The position numbers and the translations under genes were made by a program. From Aliagarivorans taiwanensis DSM 22990 (GTDB lineage: Bacteria > Pseudomonadota > Gammaproteobacteria > Enterobacterales > Celerinatantimonadaceae), in NCBI RefSeq assembly GCF_000429505.1, contig NZ_AUBZ01000006.1:1-64000 (forward strand): a stretch of DNA of 64,000 nt. Reading direction: 5' to 3'. Within the stretch, counting starts at the first letter, position 1, and the number at the start of each line of letters is the position of its first letter. The notes below the pieces were generated by a model that saw only the letters and a list, made by a program, of their open reading frames with translations, ran no database searches and was not told the DNA's origin. Shown here piece after piece: positions 8,972-18,005 of the stretch.

Positions 8972-9025
8972 TAAATCCCCACAAGCTGCGGGTGGTGTCA
9001 TTGACGCCACTCGGTTGGGGATTTA
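8972..9025. repeat. Nested inverted repeat between acyl-CoA ligase and dsbA
   Basis: Outer arms TAAATCCCC (8972-8980) and GGGGATTTA (9017-9025) pair perfectly. Inside them GTGGTGTCA (8992-9000) and TGACGCCAC (9002-9010) pair with one G-U. The result is a two-tier hairpin immediately upstream of dsbA. It lacks a following T-run, so a simple terminator is not certain. Confidence 0.55.
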
Positions 9026-9064
9026 AGCTCATGGCTTGCGATTAACCGAATCTAGGGAATTTCA

Positions 9065-9667
9065 ATGAAACGCATCATTATTGCTGTACTGGCAATGCTT
9101 ACTCTTCCCAGCGCCATGGCCAACTTCAAAGAAGGTACCCACTTTGAGGTGGTGCGCCAAACGGCGACGGCCAAGCCTGAAGTGATCGAGTTTTTCTCCT
9201 ATTACTGCCCCCACTGTTTCCGCTTTGAGCCGGTGGCTGAAGAGATCAAAGCCAGCCTGCCTGAGGGAGTAAGCTTCAAGAAGAACCACGTGAGCTTCCT
9301 GGGTGGTCCAATGGGCGAAGAGATGGCCCGTGCCTACGCGACCGCAGAAGTACTGAAGACCGAAAAGACCTTCTCTGCTGCCATGTTTGATGCGATCCAT
9401 CGCCAAGGCCAGCGTTTCAGCGGCCGTGATGATATCCGTAAGATCTTCGTTGCCACCGGTGTAGACGGCGCTGATGTTGACGCTGCCTCTGAGAGCTTTG
9501 TGGTTAACGGCATGCTGGCGCAGATGGATAAAAACACCATGACCTACCAAATCCGCGGCGTACCTGCGGTAGTCGTGAACGGTAAGTATCAGGTGAACAC
9601 CGGGTCGGTGAAAAGCGTTGAAGAGCTGGTGGAGTTAGTGAACTTCCTGGTTGCCAAAAACGACTAA
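9065..9667 (+). CDS. dsbA: Thiol:disulfide interchange protein DsbA
   Basis: Periplasmic oxidase that introduces disulfides into exported proteins and is re-oxidised by DsbB. Residues 1-19 (MKRIIIAVLAMLTLPSAMA) form a signal peptide ending AMA. The mature 181-residue protein has the active-site CPHC in FSYYCPHCFRFEP and the cis-proline loop RGVPAVVVNGKYQVN. The 200-residue length is typical. Its location downstream of srkA is conserved in gammaproteobacteria. The next gene starts 6 bases after its stop. Confidence 0.96.
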   Translation: MKRIIIAVLAMLTLPSAMANFKEGTHFEVVRQTATAKPEVIEFFSYYCPHCFRFEPVAEEIKASLPEGVSFKKNHVSFLGGPMGEEMARAYATAEVLKTEKTFSAAMFDAIHRQGQRFSGRDDIRKIFVATGVDGADVDAASESFVVNGMLAQMDKNTMTYQIRGVPAVVVNGKYQVNTGSVKSVEELVELVNFLVAKND

Positions 9668-9672
9668 TCCTT

Positions 9673-10155
9673 TTGCACAAGATCCTGATTAGCCGCTGCC
9701 TGTTAGGTGAAGCGGTGCGCTACGATGGCCAGGCTAAACGCCTGGCCTCTGAGTATCTGAGCCTGTGGCAGCTACAAGGTCGTTTGGTGCCAGTCTGCCC
9801 TGAGGTGCTGGGCGGCCTACCCACCCCACGCCCACCTGCCGAGCGGGTCGCCAATAAGGTGCTTACTGCTGAGGGTGAGGATGTAACGGCGGCCTTCCAG
9901 TGCGGTGCGCAACTTGCCGCCAAGTTGGCTCAGCAACAACTGTGTCGCTTTGCCCTGCTTAAAGCCAACAGCCCTTCCTGCGGTAACCTGCAAATCTACG
10001 ACGGAAGCTTCTCAGGGCGTTTATGCCCGGGTAAAGGGGTGAGCGTCGAGGCCTTGCAAGCATGCGGTTTGCAGGTGTTTAATGAATTTCAACTAGAAGA
10101 GTTGCAGCAAGCGCTGTTGCAGGCAGATGCCTGTAATACCAATCCACATAAGTAA
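9673..10155 (+). CDS. DUF523 family protein
   Basis: 160 residues beginning MHKILISRCLLGEAVRYDG, followed by VCPEVLGGLPTPRPPAER and LLKANSPSCG, the three conserved Cys-containing blocks of DUF523. The start is TTG at 9673, just 6 bases after dsbA, so it is probably co-transcribed. Function unknown; the conserved cysteines suggest metal binding or thiol chemistry, which is inference. Confidence 0.88.
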   Translation: MHKILISRCLLGEAVRYDGQAKRLASEYLSLWQLQGRLVPVCPEVLGGLPTPRPPAERVANKVLTAEGEDVTAAFQCGAQLAAKLAQQQLCRFALLKANSPSCGNLQIYDGSFSGRLCPGKGVSVEALQACGLQVFNEFQLEELQQALLQADACNTNPHK

Positions 10156-10310
10156 CTGCTCATTCTTACCGGTTAAAATCATTGATGACAGCGTCAGCGC
10201 TTTTGTAATTAGCCCACTAGTCACGGCAAACGTTTCCTCGTCCTCAATGATTTTCCCTGCGCAATCTCTGATCACTTACTTATCCGGATTGGTATAAGCA
10301 ATGCCTCAGC

Positions 10311-11045
10311 CTACAAGCCCATTGATAGCTGGTACTGCTGTTCGTAGCGCTGTAACAGCTTGGCCAACCCCCCACTTTGATAGAATGCATCGAGGCTTTG
10401 CTGCAAGGGCTGCAGTAGGGCTTTGTCTGTTTCTGGATGGCAAGCGATGGAGCGTACTGAGCTAAAAAACTCCACCCCGTTTTGCGGCAGCGGCAGTTGT
10501 TGGCGCAAGTAGGCGGCGGTGAGCACATCGCTGGCCCATACCTGAACCCGCTCGCGTAGCAACAGCTTGGCTCCCTGTTCTGGGGTTTTCGCCACCACCA
10601 CATCCATATCAAAAGAGCGCAAGTACTCAGCAACCCCGCTACCAAAATGGGCGCTGATTTGCTGGCCTTGCAGCGCACTCAAACCGGGTTGAGTGGCCTG
10701 CTCAGGATCGGCATTAAACAGTGCATAACGGCTGATGCTTAGCGGGCTTACCCAGGCAAACTGCGCTTCTCGGCTTTGGCTACGCTCAATCGCAAACACA
10801 CAATGATTGGGCTTGGTTTGCGCCAGCTTATAGGCGCGTCGCAGCGGGTGTAACTCGATTATCAGCTCTACCTCACTGTCGCTTTGCAGATGGTTAATGA
10901 TGTCGATCCACAACCCGCCGAGTGAGTAGTCTTGCTGCATCACATAGGGAGGATTCAGGTAGCCGTGTAGCACCAGTTGCTTGGCCGAGGTAAGCGCTGG
11001 GCTAAACAGGCAACTAGCCAGCAGTGCGGCTCGTATCATTCCCAT
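10311..11045 (-). CDS. Periplasmic solute-binding protein, family 3-like
   Basis: 244 residues with a signal peptide (MGMIRAALLASCLFSPALTSA) and the fold pattern of SBP_bac_3 proteins: LNPPYVMQQDYSLGGLWIDII near the N terminus, LHPLRRAYKLAQTKPNHCVFA, and LSALQGQQISAHFGSGVAEYL. No permease or ATPase gene is nearby. Its start overlaps the end of the upstream 561-codon binding-protein gene by 10 bases, so the two are translationally linked. Ligand unknown; amino acids or small carboxylates are typical of the family. Confidence 0.85.
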   Translation of the reverse strand: MGMIRAALLASCLFSPALTSAKQLVLHGYLNPPYVMQQDYSLGGLWIDIINHLQSDSEVELIIELHPLRRAYKLAQTKPNHCVFAIERSQSREAQFAWVSPLSISRYALFNADPEQATQPGLSALQGQQISAHFGSGVAEYLRSFDMDVVVAKTPEQGAKLLLRERVQVWASDVLTAAYLRQQLPLPQNGVEFFSSVRSIACHPETDKALLQPLQQSLDAFYQSGGLAKLLQRYEQQYQLSMGL

Positions 11046-12721
11046 CGCTTGAGTAACTCCGAATAGCTAAGGGTGCGCCCTGCTGGGTTTTCGTTATCCA
11101 GTTTGGCTTTCGGTGAGCCGGGCTGAGCGAACCAGACGCCCTTCTCTTGCTGTGGGTTTAGCCGCGGTGCGCAGGGAGAGTCGCTGCTATTGGCAAGCTG
11201 CTCCAGTTTGCTATCCATTGCTACGGCGAGCTGCTGCATCACCTCGGGAACTGGCTCATTTTCGTAGCTGGCCAGGCCAGCATACTGCCACCATAGCGTC
11301 GCCATTTGTGGGTAGTCGGGGACGTTGCTGCCGGTTGGTGTCCACTCTTGATGGGCACTGCTTTGGTAGAACTCCACTAGACCACCGAGCTTCGGTGCCA
11401 TGGCGCTGAACGCCTCTGAGTGGACATCGCTGTAACGGATTGGGGTTAGGGTCTCGAGGGTTTTGGTCAGTGATACGCTTTTTGAGACCGCAAACTGGGC
11501 GTATAGCCAGGCGGCTTGCTGCCGTTTAAGCGGCGTTGATTTCAGCAAGGTCCAGGCCCCTACGTCCTGATAGCCCGACTTCATTCCCGCTTGCCAGTAT
11601 GCGCCAGTGGGCGACGGTGCGACCCGCCATAGCGGCTTGCCGTGCTCATCGGTGATTGGCAGCTCTGGGCGGGTGAGCTCAGCGGTAAAGGCGGTGTACC
11701 AGAATATCTGTTGGGCGATATGGCCCTTGGCGATCTCGGCACCGGCTTCACTGAAGTTCATGTTCTGCGCTTCGGGTGGGGCGTAATCTTTAAGCCAGTC
11801 GACGTACTTTTGAATGGCATAGATACTGGCAGGTGCATCGATAGCGCCGCCGCGTGCCACACTGGCACCCACTGGGCGACAGTCTTCAACTCTGATGCCC
11901 CACTCATCAACGGGTATCCCATTGGGCAGGCCTTGATCTCCGGTTCCGGCCATCGACAGCCAGGCATCGGAGATGCGCCAGCCTAGCGAGGGATCGCGCT
12001 TGCCGTAGTCCATGTGCCCGTACACCCGTTGGCCATCGATCTCTCTGACATACTCACTGAAGAACTCGGCGATATCTTGATAGGCAGACCAGTTGACCGG
12101 TACATCTAGCTCGTAGCCGTACAGCTCCTTAAACTGCTGTTTTAGCTCGGGGCGGGAGAACCAGTCTTGGCGATACCAATAGAGGTTGGCAAACTGCTGG
12201 TCGGGTAGCTGATAGAGCTGGCCATCGCTGGCGGTGGTAAAGGGCAGGCCCATAAAATCGTCGAGATCGAGCGTGGGCAGTGTGACCGCCTTGCCCTCTC
12301 CCTCAGTAAAACGGCTCAAGCTGACCACCTGCTGATTGCGAAAATGGGTGCCGATTAGGTCACTGTCGTTGATGTAGGCGTCGTAGATATTCAAGCCGGT
12401 CTGTTGTTGGGCCTGCAGTTTCTTGATGACATCATCTTCGCTGGTTAGCTCATGGATAACCTGGATCCCAGTCAGCTCGCTGAACAGCGGCGCGAGTACA
12501 TTGGACTCATACCAGTGGGTGTAGATCCGCTCCGATACCACCCTGACAGTCATGCCTTGGTAAGGTTTGGCGGCATCGGCAAACCACGCCCACTCCGCGA
12601 GTTGTTGCTCTGGGCTTAGGGTTGATTGGGGAAAATGCTGAAGGAGTGCGGTGTGTTCTGTATTTGCTGCGGCTTGCCAACTACAGCAAACCACGAGCAG
12701 CCTCCACAATGTCGATCCCAT
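11036..12721 (-). CDS. Extracellular solute-binding protein, family 1 type
   Basis: 561 residues with a signal peptide ending near QAAANTEH. The body has family-1 (sugar/polyol-type) binding-protein features: GMTVRVVSERIYTHWYESN, FTGIQVIHE-like segment LTGIQVIHELTSEDD, LDLDDFMGLPFTTASDG and GLPNGIPVDEWGIR. At 561 residues it is longer than most (about 420-450). No permease or ATPase is adjacent, so it may serve a distant transporter or a sensor. It lies between a YihG-type acyltransferase (7 bases away, same strand) and the family-3 binding protein. Confidence 0.82.
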   Translation of the reverse strand: MGSTLWRLLVVCCSWQAAANTEHTALLQHFPQSTLSPEQQLAEWAWFADAAKPYQGMTVRVVSERIYTHWYESNVLAPLFSELTGIQVIHELTSEDDVIKKLQAQQQTGLNIYDAYINDSDLIGTHFRNQQVVSLSRFTEGEGKAVTLPTLDLDDFMGLPFTTASDGQLYQLPDQQFANLYWYRQDWFSRPELKQQFKELYGYELDVPVNWSAYQDIAEFFSEYVREIDGQRVYGHMDYGKRDPSLGWRISDAWLSMAGTGDQGLPNGIPVDEWGIRVEDCRPVGASVARGGAIDAPASIYAIQKYVDWLKDYAPPEAQNMNFSEAGAEIAKGHIAQQIFWYTAFTAELTRPELPITDEHGKPLWRVAPSPTGAYWQAGMKSGYQDVGAWTLLKSTPLKRQQAAWLYAQFAVSKSVSLTKTLETLTPIRYSDVHSEAFSAMAPKLGGLVEFYQSSAHQEWTPTGSNVPDYPQMATLWWQYAGLASYENEPVPEVMQQLAVAMDSKLEQLANSSDSPCAPRLNPQQEKGVWFAQPGSPKAKLDNENPAGRTLSYSELLKRWE

Positions 12722-12728
12722 AGCTTAC

Positions 12729-13658
12729 TCATTGCTCGTCCTTGGAAATAAGCGTAGTAAGGGATTGATTGTCTTGCCCTTGGCGAGTGATTAAACGTGA
12801 TAAGTAGCGATCTTTTTGCCGCCAGCGTTGCTCGAGCCAACGTTTGAAGTGCTGCTTGTAGTGCTTATCTGCCAGGTAATCGCCACGAAGCGCTTGGGTG
12901 ACTGGGATACTATCGAGCTTGACCACTACACTGGAGAGCTCGCCGCAAAGCAGGGCCAGAAAGGGGCTCTGCGATTCATCGAGCCCGGGGTAACACAGTG
13001 TGACATCGATAACTTCTTCAAACTGCTCACCGAGTACCGATAGCGCTTGAGCCATACCCAATGCTTTCGGTGGGAGCAGGTGCTGGTAGCTGCCTTGTTG
13101 TTTATCGTGGCTATAACGGGTGCCTTCAACAAAGTTCACCACCGTGGTGGGCACGCTGCGAAACTTCTCGCAGGCGCGGCAAGTGGCTTCGAGGTCTTTG
13201 CCGCGTTTCTCTGGGTGACGCAGCAAGTAGCTTCGAGAGTAGCGGCGCATAAACGGCATATCCAGCGCCCAGCACGCTTGGCCGATAAAGGGAATGTACA
13301 GCAGCTGTTGTTTTAGGAAAAACTTTGGCACCGGGGTGCGCTTTGCTAGCACCATGCAAAGGATGACGATGTCCGCCCAACTGCGGTGGTTGCTGATCAC
13401 CAGATACCACTTATCGCGGCTAAGCTGGGTGTTATCGTCAATCTCAAAATGGCTGCCGTTGATCAGCCAAAAGATTGCTTGGTTGACGCTTATCCACTGG
13501 CCCATCAAGACGTTGGCAATCCGTGTGACGCTTGGGTAGGCTCCTTTTGGCAACAGCAATTTAATAAGTCCGCACAGCGTGACAGCACTACCAAACAGGA
13601 TTGAATTGGCTATCACCAGCGAAGCTGATATAAAGGCGGTCAAAATCTTTAGCAACAT
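12729..13658 (-). CDS. yihG: 1-acyl-sn-glycerol-3-phosphate acyltransferase, YihG-type
   Basis: Membrane lysophospholipid acyltransferase (PlsC fold). Motif I is NHRSWADI (NHxxxxD) and motif III FVEGTRYSHDKQ, with FLKQQLLYIPFIGQACWAL between. Start: the open frame reaches 13814, but the ATG at 13658 gives MLLKILTAFISASLVIANS, a normal YihG N-terminal membrane helix and a 309-residue protein, close to E. coli YihG (310). AAAGGA lies 10 bases upstream. In E. coli yihG also sits near dsbA, which supports the symbol. Confidence 0.85.
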   Translation of the reverse strand: MLLKILTAFISASLVIANSILFGSAVTLCGLIKLLLPKGAYPSVTRIANVLMGQWISVNQAIFWLINGSHFEIDDNTQLSRDKWYLVISNHRSWADIVILCMVLAKRTPVPKFFLKQQLLYIPFIGQACWALDMPFMRRYSRSYLLRHPEKRGKDLEATCRACEKFRSVPTTVVNFVEGTRYSHDKQQGSYQHLLPPKALGMAQALSVLGEQFEEVIDVTLCYPGLDESQSPFLALLCGELSSVVVKLDSIPVTQALRGDYLADKHYKQHFKRWLEQRWRQKDRYLSRLITRQGQDNQSLTTLISKDEQ

Positions 13659-13793
13659 CCGTGGCGGGTCCTTTGTATCGCGGCGGCTTGATAAGCGGGC
13701 TGACATGGCTTTGCCCAAGCCATGGGCTAAAGTGTAACAAATTGAGTAACATGCGAAAATGCTGAAAGATTGATCAGCCAAGTGAGAGAAACA

Positions 13794-14216
13794 ATGAGCG
13801 AGTTCCAGCTTCACCCCCAGCTTGAGAAAGACTGTTATGTAGTTGGGGATCTAGATATCTGTCGGGTACTTTTGATGAACGACAGCAACTACCCTTGGTT
13901 TATCTTGGTTCCCATGGGCAGTGAGTTACGCGACATCCATGAGCTGGATTTTTGCCAGTCATCGCAGTTCTGGCGCGAATCGAAGCGCTTTGCCAAGGCG
14001 TTGATGGATATCTTCGACGGCTACAAGATGAACGTTGCGGCGCTGGGCAATATGGTTGAGCAGCTGCACATACACCATATCGTACGTTTTAAGGACGACC
14101 CTGCGTGGCCTGCGCCAGTATGGGGCGCCGTGCCAGCTAAGCCTTATGCTGAAGAGCAGGCTCAGGCGATTATCCAGCAGGTGCGTGAAGCACTTAGCGA
14201 GCACTGGGTTGCTTAA
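13794..14216 (+). CDS. HIT domain protein
   Basis: 140 residues from ATG 13794 (MSEFQLHPQLEKDCYVVGD), preceded by GAGAGAAACA. It has the HIT-family layout: WFILVPMGSELRDIHEL, KMNVAALGNMVEQLHIHHIVRF with the nucleotide-binding His triad (HxHH form), and DPAWPAPVWG. Proteins of this type are nucleotide hydrolases or transferases. Single gene between the divergent acyltransferase and a small unknown gene. Confidence 0.88.
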   Translation: MSEFQLHPQLEKDCYVVGDLDICRVLLMNDSNYPWFILVPMGSELRDIHELDFCQSSQFWRESKRFAKALMDIFDGYKMNVAALGNMVEQLHIHHIVRFKDDPAWPAPVWGAVPAKPYAEEQAQAIIQQVREALSEHWVA

Positions 14217-14263
14217 AGCGGTCGCCTAGAACGGGTTACTAGTCGCTGATCCAAGGAGGGGTT

Positions 14264-14500
14264 ATGCGCTTTTTCAAACTGATATTGCTGCTGGCGATGC
14301 TAACGATGTTGGTGCGCTGTGATATTCAGGCCGATCTCTACAAAGCCAGCAACAACAGTATTCACCTGACCTTCCCGCGGATGGTGGAGACGCCGATCTT
14401 TTGGTTGGACAAAGAAGTCGGTCAGCCGCTGGAATGGGGCTTTAACGCGCCATGGTCGGAAGACTATCAGTGGCGCTGGCTAAGCCTCGAGGAGCAGTAA
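14264..14500 (+). CDS. Small exported protein, unknown
   Basis: 78 residues; ATG 14264 is preceded by an excellent AAGGAGG. Residues 1-18 are strongly hydrophobic (FFKLILLLAMLTMLVRC) and look like a signal sequence or anchor. The Cys at 19 is not in a canonical lipobox. The rest is soluble and aromatic-rich (FPRMVETPIFWLDKEVGQPL). No family recognised. A GGAGCAGT/ACTGCTCC hairpin (14491-14522) overlaps its stop. Confidence 0.65.
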   Translation: MRFFKLILLLAMLTMLVRCDIQADLYKASNNSIHLTFPRMVETPIFWLDKEVGQPLEWGFNAPWSEDYQWRWLSLEEQ

Positions 14501-14546
14501 ACAAGGCCTTGCTCACTGCTCCTGTTATTGGCTTATAGTGGCTTAG

Positions 14547-16163
14547 TTAGGCGATTTTCAGTTCAATTAGCAACTGGCTTAAGCCGTTCGCCACGTTCTT
14601 AAGGTGGCTAAGCGCCTGTTCGCTGCGCTCGGCGGCTTCGGCGCTCGCCTGACTATCATCTCGCAGAGTATATACGTTGCGCGTGAACTCTTCTGAGGCC
14701 TGACGCTGCTGGTCGGTGGCAACGGCAGTTTCCTGACTACGCTGCTCCAACCGTTCGATAGCTTGGCGAATGGTCTCCACTGACTCGATGTTTTGGTTGG
14801 CCAAGCCACACTGTTCCTTAAGCTCCTTGATGGTGTGGGTTAGCTCTTTGTCCACGGTGGTGGAGACGCGCTGCAGTTGGCTGATGGTCTCCATAATCTC
14901 CGAGGTCGACTCCTGAGTCCGCGACGCTAGGTTGCGCACCTCATCAGCCACCACCGCAAAGCCGCGTCCATGCTCGCCGGCACGGGCTGCTTCAATGGCG
15001 GCATTTAACGCCAGTAGGTTGGTCTGCTCAGAGAGGTTGTTGATCACATCCACCACGTTGCCAATGTTTTGGCTACATTCACGCAGCTCTTCAAGAGCAG
15101 GCTGACTTAGCTCTACTTGTTGGCTAAGGCCTAACAAGGCTTGGGCGGCATCAGAGGAAGCCTGAATACTTTGCGAGGTGCGATCACAGGTTTGCTGGCT
15201 GACCGAGGCGGTCTCGGCGCTGTTGCTGGCGACTTCCTCGACCGAGGCATTCATCTCGGTAATGGTGCTGGCCATGCGCTCAATCTCGCCAAACTGGCGC
15301 TTAGAGCTTGAGGTGGCCACATGGCTGCTCTCCTCCAGCGTTTGGTTGGCAAGCAGCAGGGTATTGCTGGCTTCGCTGATACCTAGCAGCATCTCTTGCT
15401 GGTCGCGTCGTAAGCCCTCTAGTTGACGACCCAGCTGGGCAAAGTCATTGTCACCGTCTACGGAGATAGGGCTGGTGAAATCCCCCTTGGCCATGGTACG
15501 CATGCTCTCAGAGAGTTGCTTACTCTGCACCTCGACTAAGCTCTTCATACGGTAAACCAATACGCTAATGATTAGCATGGCCAGCAAGGTGCCGATTAGG
15601 GTGCGGTAGAGTGAGCGGGCTAGGATGGCATCGATATTGGCGATGCTCACGCCGGTGCCCAGTATCCAGTTCCAGCCGTCAATACGACGAACATAGCTAA
15701 GCTTGGGAATAATCTCGTTGCTAGACGGATGCAGGAAGTCGTAGCGCACAGCGCCCTCGCCCTGTGCTTGAACCACACTGCGCATCGCTTGCCAATGGTG
15801 GTTGCCACTGGCATCGGCCACCTGAGTCATATTGCGGCCAATACTGCTGGCACGGATCGGGTGCATCAGTAGTTCTAGCTGCATGTTGTTGATCCAGAAA
15901 TACTCTGGACCATGGCGTAGTGCGGCAACCGCGTCCATCGCTAAGGCTTGCGCTTGCTCGGTGCCGAGTTCTTTCTCCTGACTGCGGTAGTGCTCAACTA
16001 AGGTGACCGCAATATCCATACTTGCTTGCAACTGGCGCTCGTAGGCGAGATACATGTCGTGTCGGTTCTGTGCCCGAATCAAGCTTGCCTGACTAACAAT
16101 GGCGACAAGGGTAAGGATGCCAAACAGCATAAAGACGCGGCTTAGCTTAATGGTTTTTAGCAT
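14547..16163 (-). CDS. Methyl-accepting chemotaxis protein with Cache_2 sensor
   Basis: 538-residue transmembrane chemoreceptor. One N-terminal TM helix (about 9-29) precedes a periplasmic single-Cache domain with [19 protein letters not shown] and [12 protein letters not shown] second TM (about 187-207) and a HAMP-like linker follow, then a long MCP signalling hairpin. Its tip is [20 protein letters not shown] followed by [18 protein letters not shown]. It should signal to CheA/CheW, which are not in the window. The ligand is unknown; single Cache_2 sensors often bind small organic acids. The neighbouring gene encodes a matching Cache domain without a signalling tail. Confidence 0.93.
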   Translation of the reverse strand: MLKTIKLSRVFMLFGILTLVAIVSQASLIRAQNRHDMYLAYERQLQASMDIAVTLVEHYRSQEKELGTEQAQALAMDAVAALRHGPEYFWINNMQLELLMHPIRASSIGRNMTQVADASGNHHWQAMRSVVQAQGEGAVRYDFLHPSSNEIIPKLSYVRRIDGWNWILGTGVSIANIDAILARSLYRTLIGTLLAMLIISVLVYRMKSLVEVQSKQLSESMRTMAKGDFTSPISVDGDNDFAQLGRQLEGLRRDQQEMLLGISEASNTLLLANQTLEESSHVATSSSKRQFGEIERMASTITEMNASVEEVASNSAETASVSQQTCDRTSQSIQASSDAAQALLGLSQQVELSQPALEELRECSQNIGNVVDVINNLSEQTNLLALNAAIEAARAGEHGRGFAVVADEVRNLASRTQESTSEIMETISQLQRVSTTVDKELTHTIKELKEQCGLANQNIESVETIRQAIERLEQRSQETAVATDQQRQASEEFTRNVYTLRDDSQASAEAAERSEQALSHLKNVANGLSQLLIELKIA

Positions 16164-16372
16164 TTAGCGGTTCCTGTTTTCGATTTGCGCTTTCGAGTGA
16201 GTGCAACGCAGTGGTTCCCAGACAGATGTCGGCAGGACGCTTGCGTTATTTAGCAATTACTTTTCATTTTGCGTGATGGTAGCGAATCATATCTCATTAA
16301 TGAGAATAATCAGCGAAAAAGTAGGTTTTTGGGCCGGTATCCCTAGAAATTAACCAAAGATACCGGACATGT

Positions 16373-17059
16373 TTATAACGGGAGAGGGTCTTCGCGAGTG
16401 GATTTTGGCTCGTCGCCGGGGTTTTTCAAGGTCTGGTGCATGGCGCGGGCGAGCAATAGACAGATCACCAGGCAAAGGCTGAAGATGCCGATGGTTATGT
16501 ACAAGCCGTTTTTCACAGCGAGCTTGATATTGGTGAGGTAGATACCTGTGCCGATGATCCAGTCCCAATCTGAGATACGCTTTACGTAGCTCATCTTGGC
16601 TGACACATTGCCACTTTTGGGGCATAGATAGTCGTATTTCACATAGCCATGATCGTTGGTTTCGATTTGATGTTGCATGTCACGCCAATGGTAGTTGCCT
16701 TTAGCATCACTGACTCGCAGCATGTTGTTGCCTTCTTCATCCGCCCGATGCGGATGCATCAGCAGGTTCATCTGCAGGTCGTTAACCCAAAAGTACTCGT
16801 TACCTTGATAGCGCAGATCGCGCAATGCATCCAACGCGAGCTGTTGAGCCTGTTCACGGCCAATGCTGGCTTCCAGCGATTGGTAGTGTTCGACCAAGCT
16901 GTTAGCAATATCTACGTTGGCGGATAGCTGTTGCTGGTGGGCTAACTCTAACTCGTAGTTGAGGTGTTGAAGGTTAAACCATGCTTGACTGGCAAGCATC
17001 GATAAGGTCACTAAGCACAACAGGGCTATTGACTGTGATGCTCGTGGCTGAGCTGACAT
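16373..17059 (-). CDS. Cache_2 sensor protein lacking a signalling domain
   Basis: 228 residues from the ATG at 17059 (MSAQPRASQSIALLCLV). It has one TM helix, a periplasmic Cache_2 domain with YFWVNDLQMNLLMHPHRAD, RISDWDWIIGTGIYL, a second TM (about 185-205), and only a 20-residue cytoplasmic tail. It is clearly related to the sensor half of the MCP at 14547-16163 but has no HAMP, MCP or kinase domain. The frame simply ends with a stop and I see no MCP-coding remnant in the 209 bases downstream. It could be a truncated receptor or a dominant/heterodimer partner of the neighbouring MCP. Confidence 0.8.
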   Translation of the reverse strand: MSAQPRASQSIALLCLVTLSMLASQAWFNLQHLNYELELAHQQQLSANVDIANSLVEHYQSLEASIGREQAQQLALDALRDLRYQGNEYFWVNDLQMNLLMHPHRADEEGNNMLRVSDAKGNYHWRDMQHQIETNDHGYVKYDYLCPKSGNVSAKMSYVKRISDWDWIIGTGIYLTNIKLAVKNGLYITIGIFSLCLVICLLLARAMHQTLKNPGDEPKSTREDPLPL

Positions 17060-17203
17060 GTTGGGCGATCCAAGGTTAATTGCTGGTAACAAAGCCGGCT
17101 GCAAAGCCAGCTATCGCTCATTATTATCCAAGCTATCGATAAAAAACTGTTTGATTTGAATCAAAAGGTAATCGGCTTGTTATCAGCTGGTTGGGGAATG
17201 GTT

Positions 17204-17917
17204 TTATTCATCGTCCAAATGTTGCCATGCATCCTGGCTCATCTGCATTTTGCTCCACCACTCTTCATCGGCCACGATCTGCCCTTGGTCATCGATGGCT
17301 GGAATCGGCAGGCCTTTGCGCTTACAGGCTTTGGCGAATATCGGGTGACCACCTTCGAACAGGATGCGGTTCTGTTCCTGATCGCTCACTTTACAAGGAC
17401 CTTGGTACATCCCGGCTAGCGAGCGCTGGCGCTGGGCTTCATATAGCACGGTTGCTGCCGCTACCGATACGTTGAGCGATTGCACCATGCCCACCATGGG
17501 AATAATGATGTCTTGGTCGGCTAAGGCTAGGGCTTCATCGCTGATGCCGTATTTCTCTTGGCCAAGCAGGACGGCGGTAGGTTTGGTGTAGTCGATTTCA
17601 CGGAAATCTACCGCTGAATCAGAGAGGTTAGTGGCCAGGATCTGCATGCCTGCTGCGCGCATTGCCTTGACTGCCTCCTCAATATTGTTGTGGCTGTTTA
17701 CGGTGACCCAGTTTTGGCTGCCCGTAGCGGTGCCACCAGCCAAGCGGTTGGCATCTTCGGCCCAAGTGGCATGTACGTGGTCGACCCCAATGGCATCACA
17801 GGTTCTGACGATGGCGCTTAGGTTGTGGGGTTTATGGACGTTCTCCATGCAGATGGTCAGATCGGTCTGACGGGCATCGAGCATCTGACGGATCCGTTGA
17901 TAACGTTCTGGGGTCAT
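17204..17917 (-). CDS. trmH: tRNA (guanosine-18-2'-O)-methyltransferase
   Basis: SpoU-family SPOUT methyltransferase that methylates G18 in tRNA. The 237-residue protein has motif 1 (NVHKPHNLSAIVRTCDAIGV), motif 2 (VLLGQEKYGISDEAL) and motif 3 (IPMVGMVQSLNVSVAAATVL) in order. Start MTPERYQRIRQML matches the family. It lies downstream of spoT as in E. coli, but an MCP-PilZ gene and a terminator at 17935-17966 separate them here, so it likely has its own promoter or depends on read-through. Confidence 0.95.
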   Translation of the reverse strand: MTPERYQRIRQMLDARQTDLTICMENVHKPHNLSAIVRTCDAIGVDHVHATWAEDANRLAGGTATGSQNWVTVNSHNNIEEAVKAMRAAGMQILATNLSDSAVDFREIDYTKPTAVLLGQEKYGISDEALALADQDIIIPMVGMVQSLNVSVAAATVLYEAQRQRSLAGMYQGPCKVSDQEQNRILFEGGHPIFAKACKRKGLPIPAIDDQGQIVADEEWWSKMQMSQDAWQHLDDE

Positions 17918-17934
17918 GACAATAGCCGTATGAA

Positions 17935-17966
17935 AAAAGGCTGATTATAGCGTTAATCAGCCTTTT
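17935..17966 (-). terminator. Terminator between MCP-PilZ gene and trmH
   Basis: AAAAGGCTGATTA (17935-17947) and TAATCAGCCTTTT (17954-17966) are perfect 13-bp arms around a 6-base loop. On the minus strand the stem is followed by a T-run (complement of A 17933-17938). It lies 40 bases behind the MCP-PilZ stop. Confidence 0.75.
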
Positions 17967-18005
17967 ACACGAACAGCCTATGTAACTAGGGCTAGGCGCT
18001 ACCCG

